From Vibrio furnissii CIP 102972 (lineage in GTDB: Bacteria > Pseudomonadota > Gammaproteobacteria > Enterobacterales > Vibrionaceae): DNA of 64,000 nt. Where the stretch lies: positions 1 through 64,000 of the forward strand of contig NZ_ACZP01000020.1 in assembly GCF_000176175.1 (NCBI RefSeq). Direction: 5' to 3'. The position numbers and the translations under genes are program-made. A model generated the notes under the pieces. That model was not told where the DNA came from and ran no database searches. It saw only the letters and a list, made by a program, of their open reading frames with translations. Every line of letters begins with the position of its first letter. Position 1 is the stretch's first letter. Below, piece by piece: positions 51,057 through 59,063 of this stretch.

Positions 51057-53303
51057 CTATTTTTTACCCGCTCTGACAAAGCCGGCGAAGCCTTTCTCTT
51101 CGAAATGAGTGAGCATCATATTATAAATATCATGACCGTAGGGTTGCATCAGCGCTTTGTCAGCAAGTGAGCGCAATTCGCTCATGTCGGAGTGACGAAC
51201 CAAGTATTTCACCCGCGCGACGTTCGAGGTGTTCATACTCAGCGCGGTGTACCCTAACCCAATCAGCAATAAAGAGCCAATCGGATCGCCCGCCAACTCG
51301 CCACACACACAAACCGGAATCTGATGCTGTTCGCAGGTGTGTTGAATCTGCTTTAGCGCCATCACCACAGCTGGATGCATCGATTCATAGACATCAGCCA
51401 CACGGGAATTGTTCCGATCGACCGCCAACAGATATTGCGTTAAGTCGTTGGTGCCCACCGAGACGAAATCAATTTTGTTGGCCACCAGCGGCAACAAATA
51501 CAGCATTGACGGCACTTCAACCATGATGCCAATCTCCGGCATCACAATTTGATCGTCGACTTTGCGCGTTTCGGCATAGGCTTGATGAATCAAGGCCAAT
51601 GCATCATCGAGCTCTTTGGTGCCGGAGATCATCGGCAGCAGAATGCTCAGGTTGTTGTAGCCTCGGCTGGCGCGCATCATCGCCCGCAGTTGAATCATGA
51701 AGATGTCGGGGTGATCGAGCGTAAAGCGAATTCCACGCCATCCCAAAAACGGGTTGTCTTCTTCAATCGGCAGATACGGCAGTGGTTTATCTCCGCCAAT
51801 ATCGAGGGTGCGCATCACCACGCGTTGATTCGGATACGCCGCAAGCACCGTACGATACAGTTGAATCTGCTCTTCTTCTGACGGGAAACGGTGCTGCAAT
51901 AGAAACGAGATTTCGGTCCGGTACAACCCCACCCCATCCACACCTTGGTTGATGGCAATGTTGGTGTCGGCGCTCAAACCGGCATTGAGCAGCAATTCGA
52001 TTCGTTGCCCGTCTTGCGTAAACGCAGGCTCCGAAATCGCCTCGTTGACCATTTTCGACAGCTCACGCTCTTCATTGGCGAGCGCGCGATACTCAGACAG
52101 CACCTGTTTGGCCGGCGAAATAAAGAGCTTGCCACTGTAGCCGTCAACAATGCCCTTCTTGCCATTGATCTGTTTGAGGTTCACCGACACGCCCATGATG
52201 GCGGGAATGCCCAGCGCGCGCGATAAAATCGCTGCATGCGAGTTTGCCGCCCCTTCGAGCGACACAACGGCCAACAACTTATCTTTGGGCAGCGCCGCCA
52301 GAATAGACGCGGTCAGCTCTCGCACCACCAAAATAATCGGTTTATCAAGCTGTTGCTGTTCGTGTTCGGTGTTGTAGAGGAAATAGAGCAGACGTTGTCC
52401 CAGTTCACGAACATCTTGTGCCCGTTCTCGCAGATAGGCATCCGACATGCGAGCAAACCGGTTGGAATAGGTTTCGACCACCTGACGCAACGCCCAGTCG
52501 GCGCGATCGCCTTTTTGAATCTGCACCTTGAGATCTTTGCGCAGCATCGGGTCGTTCAAGAGGTGCGTAAAGAGGTCAAAGATCGCCAGCGCTTCTTTGT
52601 TGATTTCGCTGTCGAGCTTTTTACGCATCTTACGAAAATCGCTCAGCGCGCTTTCAATGGCACGCGTCAGCCATTCCTGTTCGCGATCCACATCCAGCGT
52701 TGACGCCGGATACACTTCCGCAAGCTGTGGTTGGGAGTCATCCCACCATAATTCGCCTATAGCAACACCGGGAGACGCCGGGATCCCACTGATCGCTTGC
52801 TGTTTTTTGGTCAGCAGCCAATGGCCTTGCGTTCGCGCATGCGCGACGATCACCGCCAGCTGAGCCGCGAGCGTGACGAGAAACGAGACTTCCATCTCGC
52901 TAAACAGACGAGGAGATTTCTGTTGGACAACCAAAACGCCCAACACTTGTTTGCGGTAGATAATCGGTGTGCCGAGGAACGAGTTGTAAACCTCTTCGCC
53001 CAGCTGTTTGAAGTATTTAAAGTTGGGATGCTTCGACGCTTCAGCGAGGTTGATTGGCTCGGCAGAACGCTTCACCAACCCAACCAGACCTTCATCAAAA
53101 TCAATGAGGATTTTATCGCCTTTGAATTTCAAGCCTTGGGTCGCCATCAATTCCAGACGATGCATCTCTTCATTTGCTAAATAGACAGTACAACACTCAG
53201 TGCTCATCGCACTGCATGTCTGTTTTACAAAAATATCCAACGCTTGGTAAACGTCTTCAACTTTTGAAACCTGTTCAACTATATCCCTTAGCTGAGAGAG
53301 CAT
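51057..53303 (-). CDS. ptsP: Phosphoenolpyruvate-protein phosphotransferase PtsP (EI-Ntr)
   Basis: 748 aa. An N-terminal GAF domain (1-150; glutamine sensing in the family) is followed by enzyme I: GIPASPGVAIG, the phospho-histidine swivel GAANSHAAILSRALGIPAIMG, and the PEP-binding barrel (YRTEISFLLQHRFPSEEEQ, EIGIMVEVPS, CGELAGDP). It starts the nitrogen phosphotransfer chain to NPr and EIIA-Ntr. Coupled to rppH (3 bp apart), as in E. coli. Confidence 0.97.
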   Translation of the reverse strand: MLSQLRDIVEQVSKVEDVYQALDIFVKQTCSAMSTECCTVYLANEEMHRLELMATQGLKFKGDKILIDFDEGLVGLVKRSAEPINLAEASKHPNFKYFKQLGEEVYNSFLGTPIIYRKQVLGVLVVQQKSPRLFSEMEVSFLVTLAAQLAVIVAHARTQGHWLLTKKQQAISGIPASPGVAIGELWWDDSQPQLAEVYPASTLDVDREQEWLTRAIESALSDFRKMRKKLDSEINKEALAIFDLFTHLLNDPMLRKDLKVQIQKGDRADWALRQVVETYSNRFARMSDAYLRERAQDVRELGQRLLYFLYNTEHEQQQLDKPIILVVRELTASILAALPKDKLLAVVSLEGAANSHAAILSRALGIPAIMGVSVNLKQINGKKGIVDGYSGKLFISPAKQVLSEYRALANEERELSKMVNEAISEPAFTQDGQRIELLLNAGLSADTNIAINQGVDGVGLYRTEISFLLQHRFPSEEEQIQLYRTVLAAYPNQRVVMRTLDIGGDKPLPYLPIEEDNPFLGWRGIRFTLDHPDIFMIQLRAMMRASRGYNNLSILLPMISGTKELDDALALIHQAYAETRKVDDQIVMPEIGIMVEVPSMLYLLPLVANKIDFVSVGTNDLTQYLLAVDRNNSRVADVYESMHPAVVMALKQIQHTCEQHQIPVCVCGELAGDPIGSLLLIGLGYTALSMNTSNVARVKYLVRHSDMSELRSLADKALMQPYGHDIYNMMLTHFEEKGFAGFVRAGKK

Positions 53304-53305
53304 CT

Positions 53306-53824
53306 CTATCCTCTTCGATTTTTGCGCTTACCTTTCACTTTACGTTCTTTAAACGGCATCGCCAATGACGCAAATTCTTTCATCGCCCGACGATACACAT
53401 CACGCTTAAAAGAGACCACTTGTCTCACCGGATACCAATAACTCACCCAGCGCCAACCATCAAATTCAGGGGTGCTACCACGCTGCATGTTGATTCTTGA
53501 TTCATCACATTCCAAACGCAGTAGGAACCATTTCTGTTTTTGTCCAATACAGACAGGCTGCGAATCCCATCGAACCAAACGTTTTGGCAGCTTGTATCGA
53601 AGCCAATGTCGACTGGTCGCAATGATTTTGACGTCCTTTTTCGTTAAGCCAACCTCTTCGTAAAGCTCCCGAAACATCGCTTGCTCAGGAGTTTCACCCT
53701 CATCTATTCCACCTTGCGGGAATTGCCATGAGTGTTGCCCGTATCGTTTCGCCCAGAATACCTGACCATGGTTGTTACAAATCACAATACCCACATTGAG
53801 TCGGTAACCATCGCCATCTATCAC
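53306..53824 (-). CDS. rppH: RNA pyrophosphohydrolase RppH
   Basis: 172 aa Nudix hydrolase that removes pyrophosphate from mRNA 5' ends to trigger decay. Nudix box: GGIDEGETPEQAMFRELYEEVGL. The start is GTG at 53824 (then IDGDGYRLNVGIVI, as in the family), with AGAGG 7 nt upstream; a TTG two codons further has worse spacing. Confidence 0.95.
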   Translation of the reverse strand: MIDGDGYRLNVGIVICNNHGQVFWAKRYGQHSWQFPQGGIDEGETPEQAMFRELYEEVGLTKKDVKIIATSRHWLRYKLPKRLVRWDSQPVCIGQKQKWFLLRLECDESRINMQRGSTPEFDGWRWVSYWYPVRQVVSFKRDVYRRAMKEFASLAMPFKERKVKGKRKNRRG

Positions 53825-54442
53825 TGGCAAACCTCTAGTAAAATCTTAATTGCTTTGATTTTTCCACATATCCCCAACGGGAGCAAACTTACTAATGTGA
53901 TTCACACGAAATTTATTGCTTGCGACCTGCAAATTGAATAAGTTTTGTTCAAATTAAAACTTATCAACAGCAGAGTGAGAGGTAGCCCACATTTATTCAC
54001 GTTTTCTGTGAATAACCATGTGCAGAAGACAGTGGACTGTGTAAAAAAGCCATCAAACCCACAATGTCCCACTTCAAAAACCAAACACAAAACCAATAAT
54101 TTTCCCTTATAATTCATGAGTTAAAAAACATGTAATTCAATCAAGCTAGACGTAAAATAAGAAAAGATCATTCAAACTCAAAAAACGCTCAAAGATCCAC
54201 CAATTCTGCTGTTATCCACACCACCGCGTCAAAATGCGCTTTTTTTCGCCGTCATCCCGGTCGCGATTCAACCGGAAACCCCTGTTTATGCATACATGTC
54301 ACATTAATCTCATTTGTAGCCCTGAGCCACCTGTGGATAACTAGCAAAAAGATGATCTTTTGCACACGTTGATCATTATTTCTCCACGATCCGCGTACGC
54401 CGAAAATTTGCTACAATCGCCTTTTTGCCCACAGCGCTTTTT
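53825..54442. other. Noncoding gap rich in DnaA boxes and GATC sites
   Basis: 618 bp without a credible gene. Consensus DnaA boxes: TTATCCACA at 54212-54220 (plus) and 54332-54340 (minus) and TTATTCACA at 54007-54015 (minus). One-mismatch boxes: 53860-53868, 53961-53969, 53993-54001. The pair at 53993-54015 forms an 8-bp inverted repeat. Five GATC sites fall between 54166 and 54391 (two are GATCATT). The region is A/T-rich on the left. It must also contain the divergent rppH and mutH promoters. A DnaA-binding or Dam-sensitive locus is inferred. Confidence 0.6.
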
Positions 54443-55108
54443 ATGAAACCAGAACCACAAACCGAACAGGAACTGCTAGCACGGGCGCAGCACATTGCCG
54501 GCGTCTCGTTTACCGAGCTCGCTCAAGAGGCACAGATGGCGGTGCCACCGGATCTGCGCAAGGATAAAGGCTGGGTTGGCCAATTGCTGGAATGGCATTT
54601 AGGCGCCACCGCAGGCAGTAAACCGCAACAAGATTTCGAATCGTTGGGCATTGAACTCAAAAGCATTCCCATCGGTTACAACGGCAAGCCCTTGGAAACC
54701 ACGTTTGTCTGTGTCGCGCCACTCACCGGCGTGCATGGCCTCACGTGGGAGCAGAGCCACGTGCGCAATAAATTGTCTCGCGTATTGTGGATTCCGGTCG
54801 AAGGTGAACGAGAAATCCCACTGGCGCAGCGCCGGGTTGGCTCGCCGCTGATCTGGAGTCCGTCTCCCGAAGAGGAAGCACAGCTCAAAGCCGATTGGGA
54901 AGAGTTGATGGAATTCATTGTGCTGGGCAAGATTTCGGAAATCAGCGCACGCCACGGCGAAGTGTTGCAACTGCGCCCGAAAGCCGCCAACGGCCGCGTA
55001 AAAACTGAAGCCTATGGCGCCAATGGCCGCCCAATCCAAACGCTGCCGCGCGGCTTTTATTTACGAACTCAGTTTACCGCACAAATTTTGGCAACTTACT
55101 ACGCTTGA
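54443..55108 (+). CDS. mutH: DNA mismatch repair endonuclease MutH
   Basis: 221 aa, nicks the unmethylated strand at hemimethylated GATC. Catalytic residues are visible in DFESLGIELKSIP (Asp, Glu, Lys). Other conserved parts: KGWVGQLLEWHLGA near the N-terminus and RGFYLRTQFTAQIL at the C-terminus. The ATG at 54443 has no obvious Shine-Dalgarno, and neither has the TTG six codons upstream. Transcribed away from the GATC/DnaA-box-rich gap. Confidence 0.96.
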   Translation: MKPEPQTEQELLARAQHIAGVSFTELAQEAQMAVPPDLRKDKGWVGQLLEWHLGATAGSKPQQDFESLGIELKSIPIGYNGKPLETTFVCVAPLTGVHGLTWEQSHVRNKLSRVLWIPVEGEREIPLAQRRVGSPLIWSPSPEEEAQLKADWEELMEFIVLGKISEISARHGEVLQLRPKAANGRVKTEAYGANGRPIQTLPRGFYLRTQFTAQILATYYA

Positions 55109-55111
55109 CTC

Positions 55112-55423
55112 TTAATGCTTGCTGATAGGCAGCGGAATATCGCTGTATTTCTGGCCGCCGGCGATCCCACACTCTTCATACGCGCAGCTCATGCGTAAAT
55201 AGGCGTGGGTCAGCCCCAGTTGGGAGAGTTGATCTTTGGCGGCATGCAGGGATGAAAAATGCAACGGCTCGCCGCGATCAAGCAGCGGTTCCACACGATG
55301 TTTCACCTCGACCCCCAACGTATAATGAGTCGCATCAGCGCACCCAATCACATACACTTTCGGCGGCTCAAAGCCGGGTTTATGCGGGCTGTGCAGCCAC
55401 TTCGTCAGTTGTTGTTTGTGCAT
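55112..55423 (-). CDS. Conserved hypothetical protein, about 103 aa
   Basis: Soluble protein with no signal peptide or recognisable domain (MHKQQLTKWLHSPHKPGFEPPKVYVIGCADATHYTLGVEV...). Two cysteines in a late SCAYEECGI stretch. I think it belongs to the small DUF6482 group of marine gammaproteobacteria, but am not certain. GGAGG precedes a double ATG; the second (55423) has the better spacing, the first (55426) is possible. It converges on mutH with a 3-bp gap. Confidence 0.75.
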   Translation of the reverse strand: MHKQQLTKWLHSPHKPGFEPPKVYVIGCADATHYTLGVEVKHRVEPLLDRGEPLHFSSLHAAKDQLSQLGLTHAYLRMSCAYEECGIAGGQKYSDIPLPISKH

Positions 55424-55613
55424 CATTCACCTCCATTTCCCTCAGTGTAGACGAGCCGCCACAGAGCTCAAGTTCCTCCAGCCGCTGCTGCCGACGTACA
55501 AATTTCATTTCCTTTTGCACCAATTCTTCGCTTATAGTGAAATTCATATCAAAAGCCGCTTTAGTTTCAATAAGCTATAAGCGGCGTGTTCCGAATGCAG
55601 ACAAGGAAGTGCC

Positions 55614-56648
55614 ATGCAATACACCAAACTGCCTCACTCGAGCCTTGAAATCAGCAAACTGTGCCTTGGCACCATGACGTTTGGCGAACAAAATACACAA
55701 GCAGACGCGTTCAGCCAGCTTGATTACGCGCTCGAACGCGGCATCAATTTTATCGACACCGCAGAAATGTACCCAGTGCCTCCCAAAGCAGAAACGCAAG
55801 GGAAAACCGAAGCATTCATCGGCAACTGGTTAGAAAAATCCGGCAAGCGAGAAAAAGTGGTGTTGGCGACCAAAGTCGCCGGTCCGCGCAATGTGCCCTA
55901 CATTCGGGACAATATGGCGCTCGACCATCGCCACATTCACCAAGCGATCGACGACAGCCTCAGCCGGCTGAAAACCGATTACATTGACTTGTATCAGTTG
56001 CACTGGCCACAGCGTCAAACCAATACCTTTGGTCAGCTCAACTACCCCTACCCAGACAAACAAGAAGAAGTCACGCTGATTGAGACGCTCGAAGCGCTCA
56101 GCGATTTAGTGCGCATGGGGAAAGTGCGTTACATCGGCGTCTCCAACGAAACCCCGTGGGGCTTAATGACCTACCTGCGTTTGGCCGAAAAGCATGACTT
56201 GCCACGCATGGTCTCAATTCAAAACCCATACAACCTGCTTAATCGCAGCTTTGAAGTCGGCTTGTCGGAAATCAGTCATCATGAAGGGGTGAAACTGTTG
56301 GCGTACTCCCCGATGGCGTTTGGCGTCCTTAGCGGCAAATACCTCAATGGCGCCCGCCCAACGGGTGCGCGTTGCAGCTTGTTTGAACGGTTTCAACGCT
56401 ACTTTACGCCGCAAGGCTTAAAGGCGACTGAAGCGTACGTCAATCTTGCCAGAGAGTTTGGTCTCGATCCGGCCCAGATGGCACTCGCATTTGTTAATCA
56501 GCGCCCGTTCGTGGCCGCCAACATCATCGGGGCCACCAACTTGCAACAGTTAAAATCCAATATTGATAGTCTAGAGCTTGAGTTAAGTGAAGAATTGCTG
56601 CTTAAGATTCAAGAGATTGGCACACGCTACTCCAATCCTTGTCCTTAG
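55614..56648 (+). CDS. tas: Aldo/keto reductase, Tas-like
   Basis: 344 aa NADPH-dependent oxidoreductase. LCLGTMTFGEQNTQADAFSQLDYALERGINFIDTAEMYPVPPKAETQGKTE holds the catalytic Asp/Tyr, with the Lys in VLATKVAG and His in YQLHWPQR. The length and the PVPPKAETQG segment match E. coli Tas (346 aa), able to complement a tyrosine auxotroph by prephenate dehydrogenase-like activity. Its natural substrate is unknown. ATG 55614 with AAGGAAG. Confidence 0.92.
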   Translation: MQYTKLPHSSLEISKLCLGTMTFGEQNTQADAFSQLDYALERGINFIDTAEMYPVPPKAETQGKTEAFIGNWLEKSGKREKVVLATKVAGPRNVPYIRDNMALDHRHIHQAIDDSLSRLKTDYIDLYQLHWPQRQTNTFGQLNYPYPDKQEEVTLIETLEALSDLVRMGKVRYIGVSNETPWGLMTYLRLAEKHDLPRMVSIQNPYNLLNRSFEVGLSEISHHEGVKLLAYSPMAFGVLSGKYLNGARPTGARCSLFERFQRYFTPQGLKATEAYVNLAREFGLDPAQMALAFVNQRPFVAANIIGATNLQQLKSNIDSLELELSEELLLKIQEIGTRYSNPCP

Positions 56649-56658
56649 AATTCAGAGC

Positions 56659-56686
56659 GGGGCTGGCGCAGCAGCCAGCCCCTTTT
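56659..56686. terminator. Terminator between tas and the DUF1127 gene
   Basis: GGGGCTGGC/GCCAGCCCC, a 9-bp GC stem followed by TTTT, directly after the tas stop codon. Confidence 0.85.
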
Positions 56687-56688
56687 GA

Positions 56689-56940
56689 TTACGTCGGTAT
56701 TCGCGCACTTAAGACACGACGGATATGACGCACACGGCGTTCCGCTTTGATGGCATCCGGTACGCTGCTTCCCATTGGGCGACCGTCCACTTGCAAGCCG
56801 ATATCTTTCAGTAAATGTTCGTTGTGCCAGGGAATATCAAACGCACTGCGGCGAACTTTTCGTTTCCATTCACGTTCTTCACGACGTAGATCAGCACGAA
56901 CCAAGAGTGTAGCCAGTTGTAGATAAACAGAATGACGCAT
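56689..56940 (-). CDS. DUF1127-type small basic protein
   Basis: 83 aa, arginine-rich. The middle LLKDIGL follows the (E/D)LxDIGL core of DUF1127 proteins, small RNA-binding regulators in alphaproteobacteria; here the N-terminal part is longer than usual. ATG 56940 with GGAG 7 nt upstream. Downstream partner of the 39-residue gene at 57055-57174. Confidence 0.75.
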   Translation of the reverse strand: MRHSVYLQLATLLVRADLRREEREWKRKVRRSAFDIPWHNEHLLKDIGLQVDGRPMGSSVPDAIKAERRVRHIRRVLSARIPT

Positions 56941-57054
56941 AATTTTTCTCCAGTTGAAGATTGAGACTGGGAAAATGGCGCTATGGTGCTGGAAAGCATG
57001 GGATGACCCCTGTTAGCTGCCAATTTCCGCAGCCTGTCAGAGGTTACGGATTAA

Positions 57055-57174
57055 TTAGAAATCTTTGCCTTTGGTATCGATGGCACGACGATCAGCAGAC
57101 ATGGGAGCTGCGGTCGCGGCACATGAACCGTGAATAGAAGCGCAAAGGGTATGAATCGATACAAAATGTTTCAT
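57055..57174 (-). CDS. Small 39-residue protein, unknown
   Basis: Short frame with perfect GGAGG and 6-nt spacing before ATG 57174. The product reads MKHFVSIHTLCASIHGSCAA, then TAAPMSADRRAIDTKGKDF. It contains two cysteines and an Ala/Ser-rich middle; it could be a short secreted or membrane-associated peptide, but no clear signal cleavage is visible. A good promoter (57245-57272) stands 70 bp upstream and the DUF1127 gene follows after 114 bp, so the two probably form one operon. I do not recognise the family. Confidence 0.6.
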   Translation of the reverse strand: MKHFVSIHTLCASIHGSCAATAAPMSADRRAIDTKGKDF

Positions 57175-57244
57175 ATTGCGCCTCCAAGCAAAAATCATTA
57201 ATCCGAAAAGAAGTGTGTTTTCAGTGAGCTAGACTCACGGTTAA

Positions 57245-57272
57245 ATTCTATGCAACTGAGCGTTATCTTCAA
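57245..57272 (-). promoter_or_regulatory. Promoter of the small-protein/DUF1127 operon
   Basis: Minus strand: TTGAAG (57267-57272), a 16-bp spacer and TAGAAT (57245-57250), preceded by an AT-rich stretch. Confidence 0.65.
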
Positions 57273-57414
57273 CCTTTAATTAACAATCAGCGAAAAAACA
57301 ACCAATATCTCCAGACTTTCACTCAATAACAGAAAGATATAACGTATTCACCAGCGGAATAAGCCAATATGCAACATATTCGGGCATAGTCATTCCTCCG
57401 CTGATACCCCGATC

Positions 57415-57438
57415 AAAAAAGCCACCCGCAGGTGGCTT
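57415..57438 (-). terminator. Intrinsic terminator after vpsR
   Basis: On minus: AGCCACCTGCGGGTGGCT followed by six T residues. Confidence 0.9.
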
Positions 57439-57459
57439 GAGCTGACAGCATCACAGCGA

Positions 57460-58794
57460 TCAGTACGAGTTGTCAGAAATGAGGTTGTGCTTGTTCAACA
57501 ACCGGTACATGGTCGCACGCGACACACCCAACTCTTTGGCAGCATTCGACACCTGACCAGAATGCGACTCCAGCACCAGCAGCAACGCATCCCGCTCAGA
57601 GCGTTCACGAATGCTTTTCAGGCTGCGTTTGCCATCGCCCCGTTTCGGTAAATCAAGATGCGACTCTTCCAACATGATGGTGTCGGACATCAGCACCACC
57701 CGCTTGATCTGGTTCATCAACTCACGCACGTTGCCGGGCCAGTGATAACGAGTCAAAGCACGCATCGCATCTTCGGTAAAGCTGCGCGCCTGCGCGTTGT
57801 ACTCTTTGGAGTATTCGCGCAAAAAGTGCTTCGCCAACACGGCCACGTCTGCCGCGCGCTCTTTCAGGCTCGGCACGTTGATGCGCAAAACATTGATGTA
57901 GTGATAGAGCTCTTCATTGAAATCGCCGTCAATCAGCGCTTTTTCAATGTCGGACGAATTGGCCGCCAAAACGCGCACATCAACGGTTTTGCTGCCTTGT
58001 GGCGTATCGACGGTGCCTTCTTGCAAGAAACGCAGCAAGTTCAACTGCTGGCTTTTGGGTAAGGTCAGAATGTCATTGAGCAGCAAGGTGCCACCATCGG
58101 CTTGCAGCAACAATGGTGACACGGACTCTTCATCACAGCCGATGCCAAACAGCTCGCATTCGATGCGTTTTTCTGACATCGCACGGCAGTTGACGGAAAC
58201 AAACGGTTTTTGAGAACGAGACGAGGTTTTGTGAATGGCTTTGGCGACAGACTCTTTGCCTGAGCCGCTCTCACCGTAGATGAGAATACTGACATCGGTT
58301 GGACCGATGCGTTTGATTTGGTCGCGCAGGCGCTTCATGGGGATGGAGTCGCCAATCAATCCCAAATCACTGTTGGAGCCGTAATGCGGCCACACTTTTT
58401 TCTCAAGTTTCAGCATGCCGAGCTGGTGACCAATGGTGCTCAGCAGTTGTGTATCGGGAATGGGTGCGGTAAAGAAATCGATACAGAAGTTCACAATGAA
58501 CTGGCAAATGGTGTCGGAGCTCAACTGAGACTCGCGAATAAACGCTAACCAGCGCACCTGTTTGTGACTACTCACCAAATTGGCGATGCCATTGAGGCTG
58601 AATTCATCGTGGCTTAGATCCACGATCCCAATGCATGGCCCTGTTTCACTAAACAACAGATCCGCTTTGCGCAAATCCGCGCACTGAGTACAGCGCCACC
58701 CCACTTGTTCTAATACCGACAGCCACGGCTCGTACGTACCGCCTACCACGATTAACGAGCCCGGCACGGAGTCCATACGGAATTGAGTGCCCAT
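57460..58794 (-). CDS. vpsR: VpsR, biofilm master regulator (enhancer-binding-protein-like)
   Basis: 444 aa, the same length as V. cholerae VpsR. Receiver domain (1-125) with the conserved D59 (GIVDLSHDEF), AAA+ domain (about 145-375; Walker A GESGSGKE) and a Fis-type HTH at the end (GQVSNAAKELGVSRATMYRLL). The GAFTGA loop that contacts sigma-54 is missing (ELFGIGCDEESVSP in its place), and the Walker B reads LLLNDI instead of FLDEI. VpsR binds c-di-GMP and activates vps genes with sigma-70 polymerase. ATG 58794. Confidence 0.95.
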   Translation of the reverse strand: MGTQFRMDSVPGSLIVVGGTYEPWLSVLEQVGWRCTQCADLRKADLLFSETGPCIGIVDLSHDEFSLNGIANLVSSHKQVRWLAFIRESQLSSDTICQFIVNFCIDFFTAPIPDTQLLSTIGHQLGMLKLEKKVWPHYGSNSDLGLIGDSIPMKRLRDQIKRIGPTDVSILIYGESGSGKESVAKAIHKTSSRSQKPFVSVNCRAMSEKRIECELFGIGCDEESVSPLLLQADGGTLLLNDILTLPKSQQLNLLRFLQEGTVDTPQGSKTVDVRVLAANSSDIEKALIDGDFNEELYHYINVLRINVPSLKERAADVAVLAKHFLREYSKEYNAQARSFTEDAMRALTRYHWPGNVRELMNQIKRVVLMSDTIMLEESHLDLPKRGDGKRSLKSIRERSERDALLLVLESHSGQVSNAAKELGVSRATMYRLLNKHNLISDNSY

Positions 58795-59018
58795 CAACTG
58801 AATCCTTTTTGTTATAAAAATTTTTTATGCAGTGCTACTTATTGGCACTTTCACCACTGACGTTACATTAACGAGACTTGTGATTAGAATCTGTCTCAAG
58901 TGTAAGACTAGAAAGTAAATAGAAAACTTTCTACCAAGGTTTAGAATTAAGCCACAGCAAAAAGCAAATAAATAGCAGGGATACCCCCTCATTTTTGGAA
59001 CCTATTACTGAATAAATA

Positions 59019-59047
59019 AAAAAAGCCGCCATAAATGGCGGCTTTTA
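59019..59047 (-). terminator. Terminator candidate at the end of lysS
   Basis: AAGCCGCC-ATAAAT-GGCGGCTT with an A-tract on the left, giving T residues for the lysS transcript on minus. The remaining vpsR-lysS interval (58795-59018) shows no gene. Confidence 0.85.
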
Positions 59048-59063
59048 ATAACAAATTTAGCAA

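Noticed and set aside
53825..54442. crtS-like site controlling chromosome 2 replication
   Set aside because: crtS of V. cholerae lies roughly 100 kb away by synteny and I could not match its sequence; only the DnaA-box/GATC cluster itself is reported.
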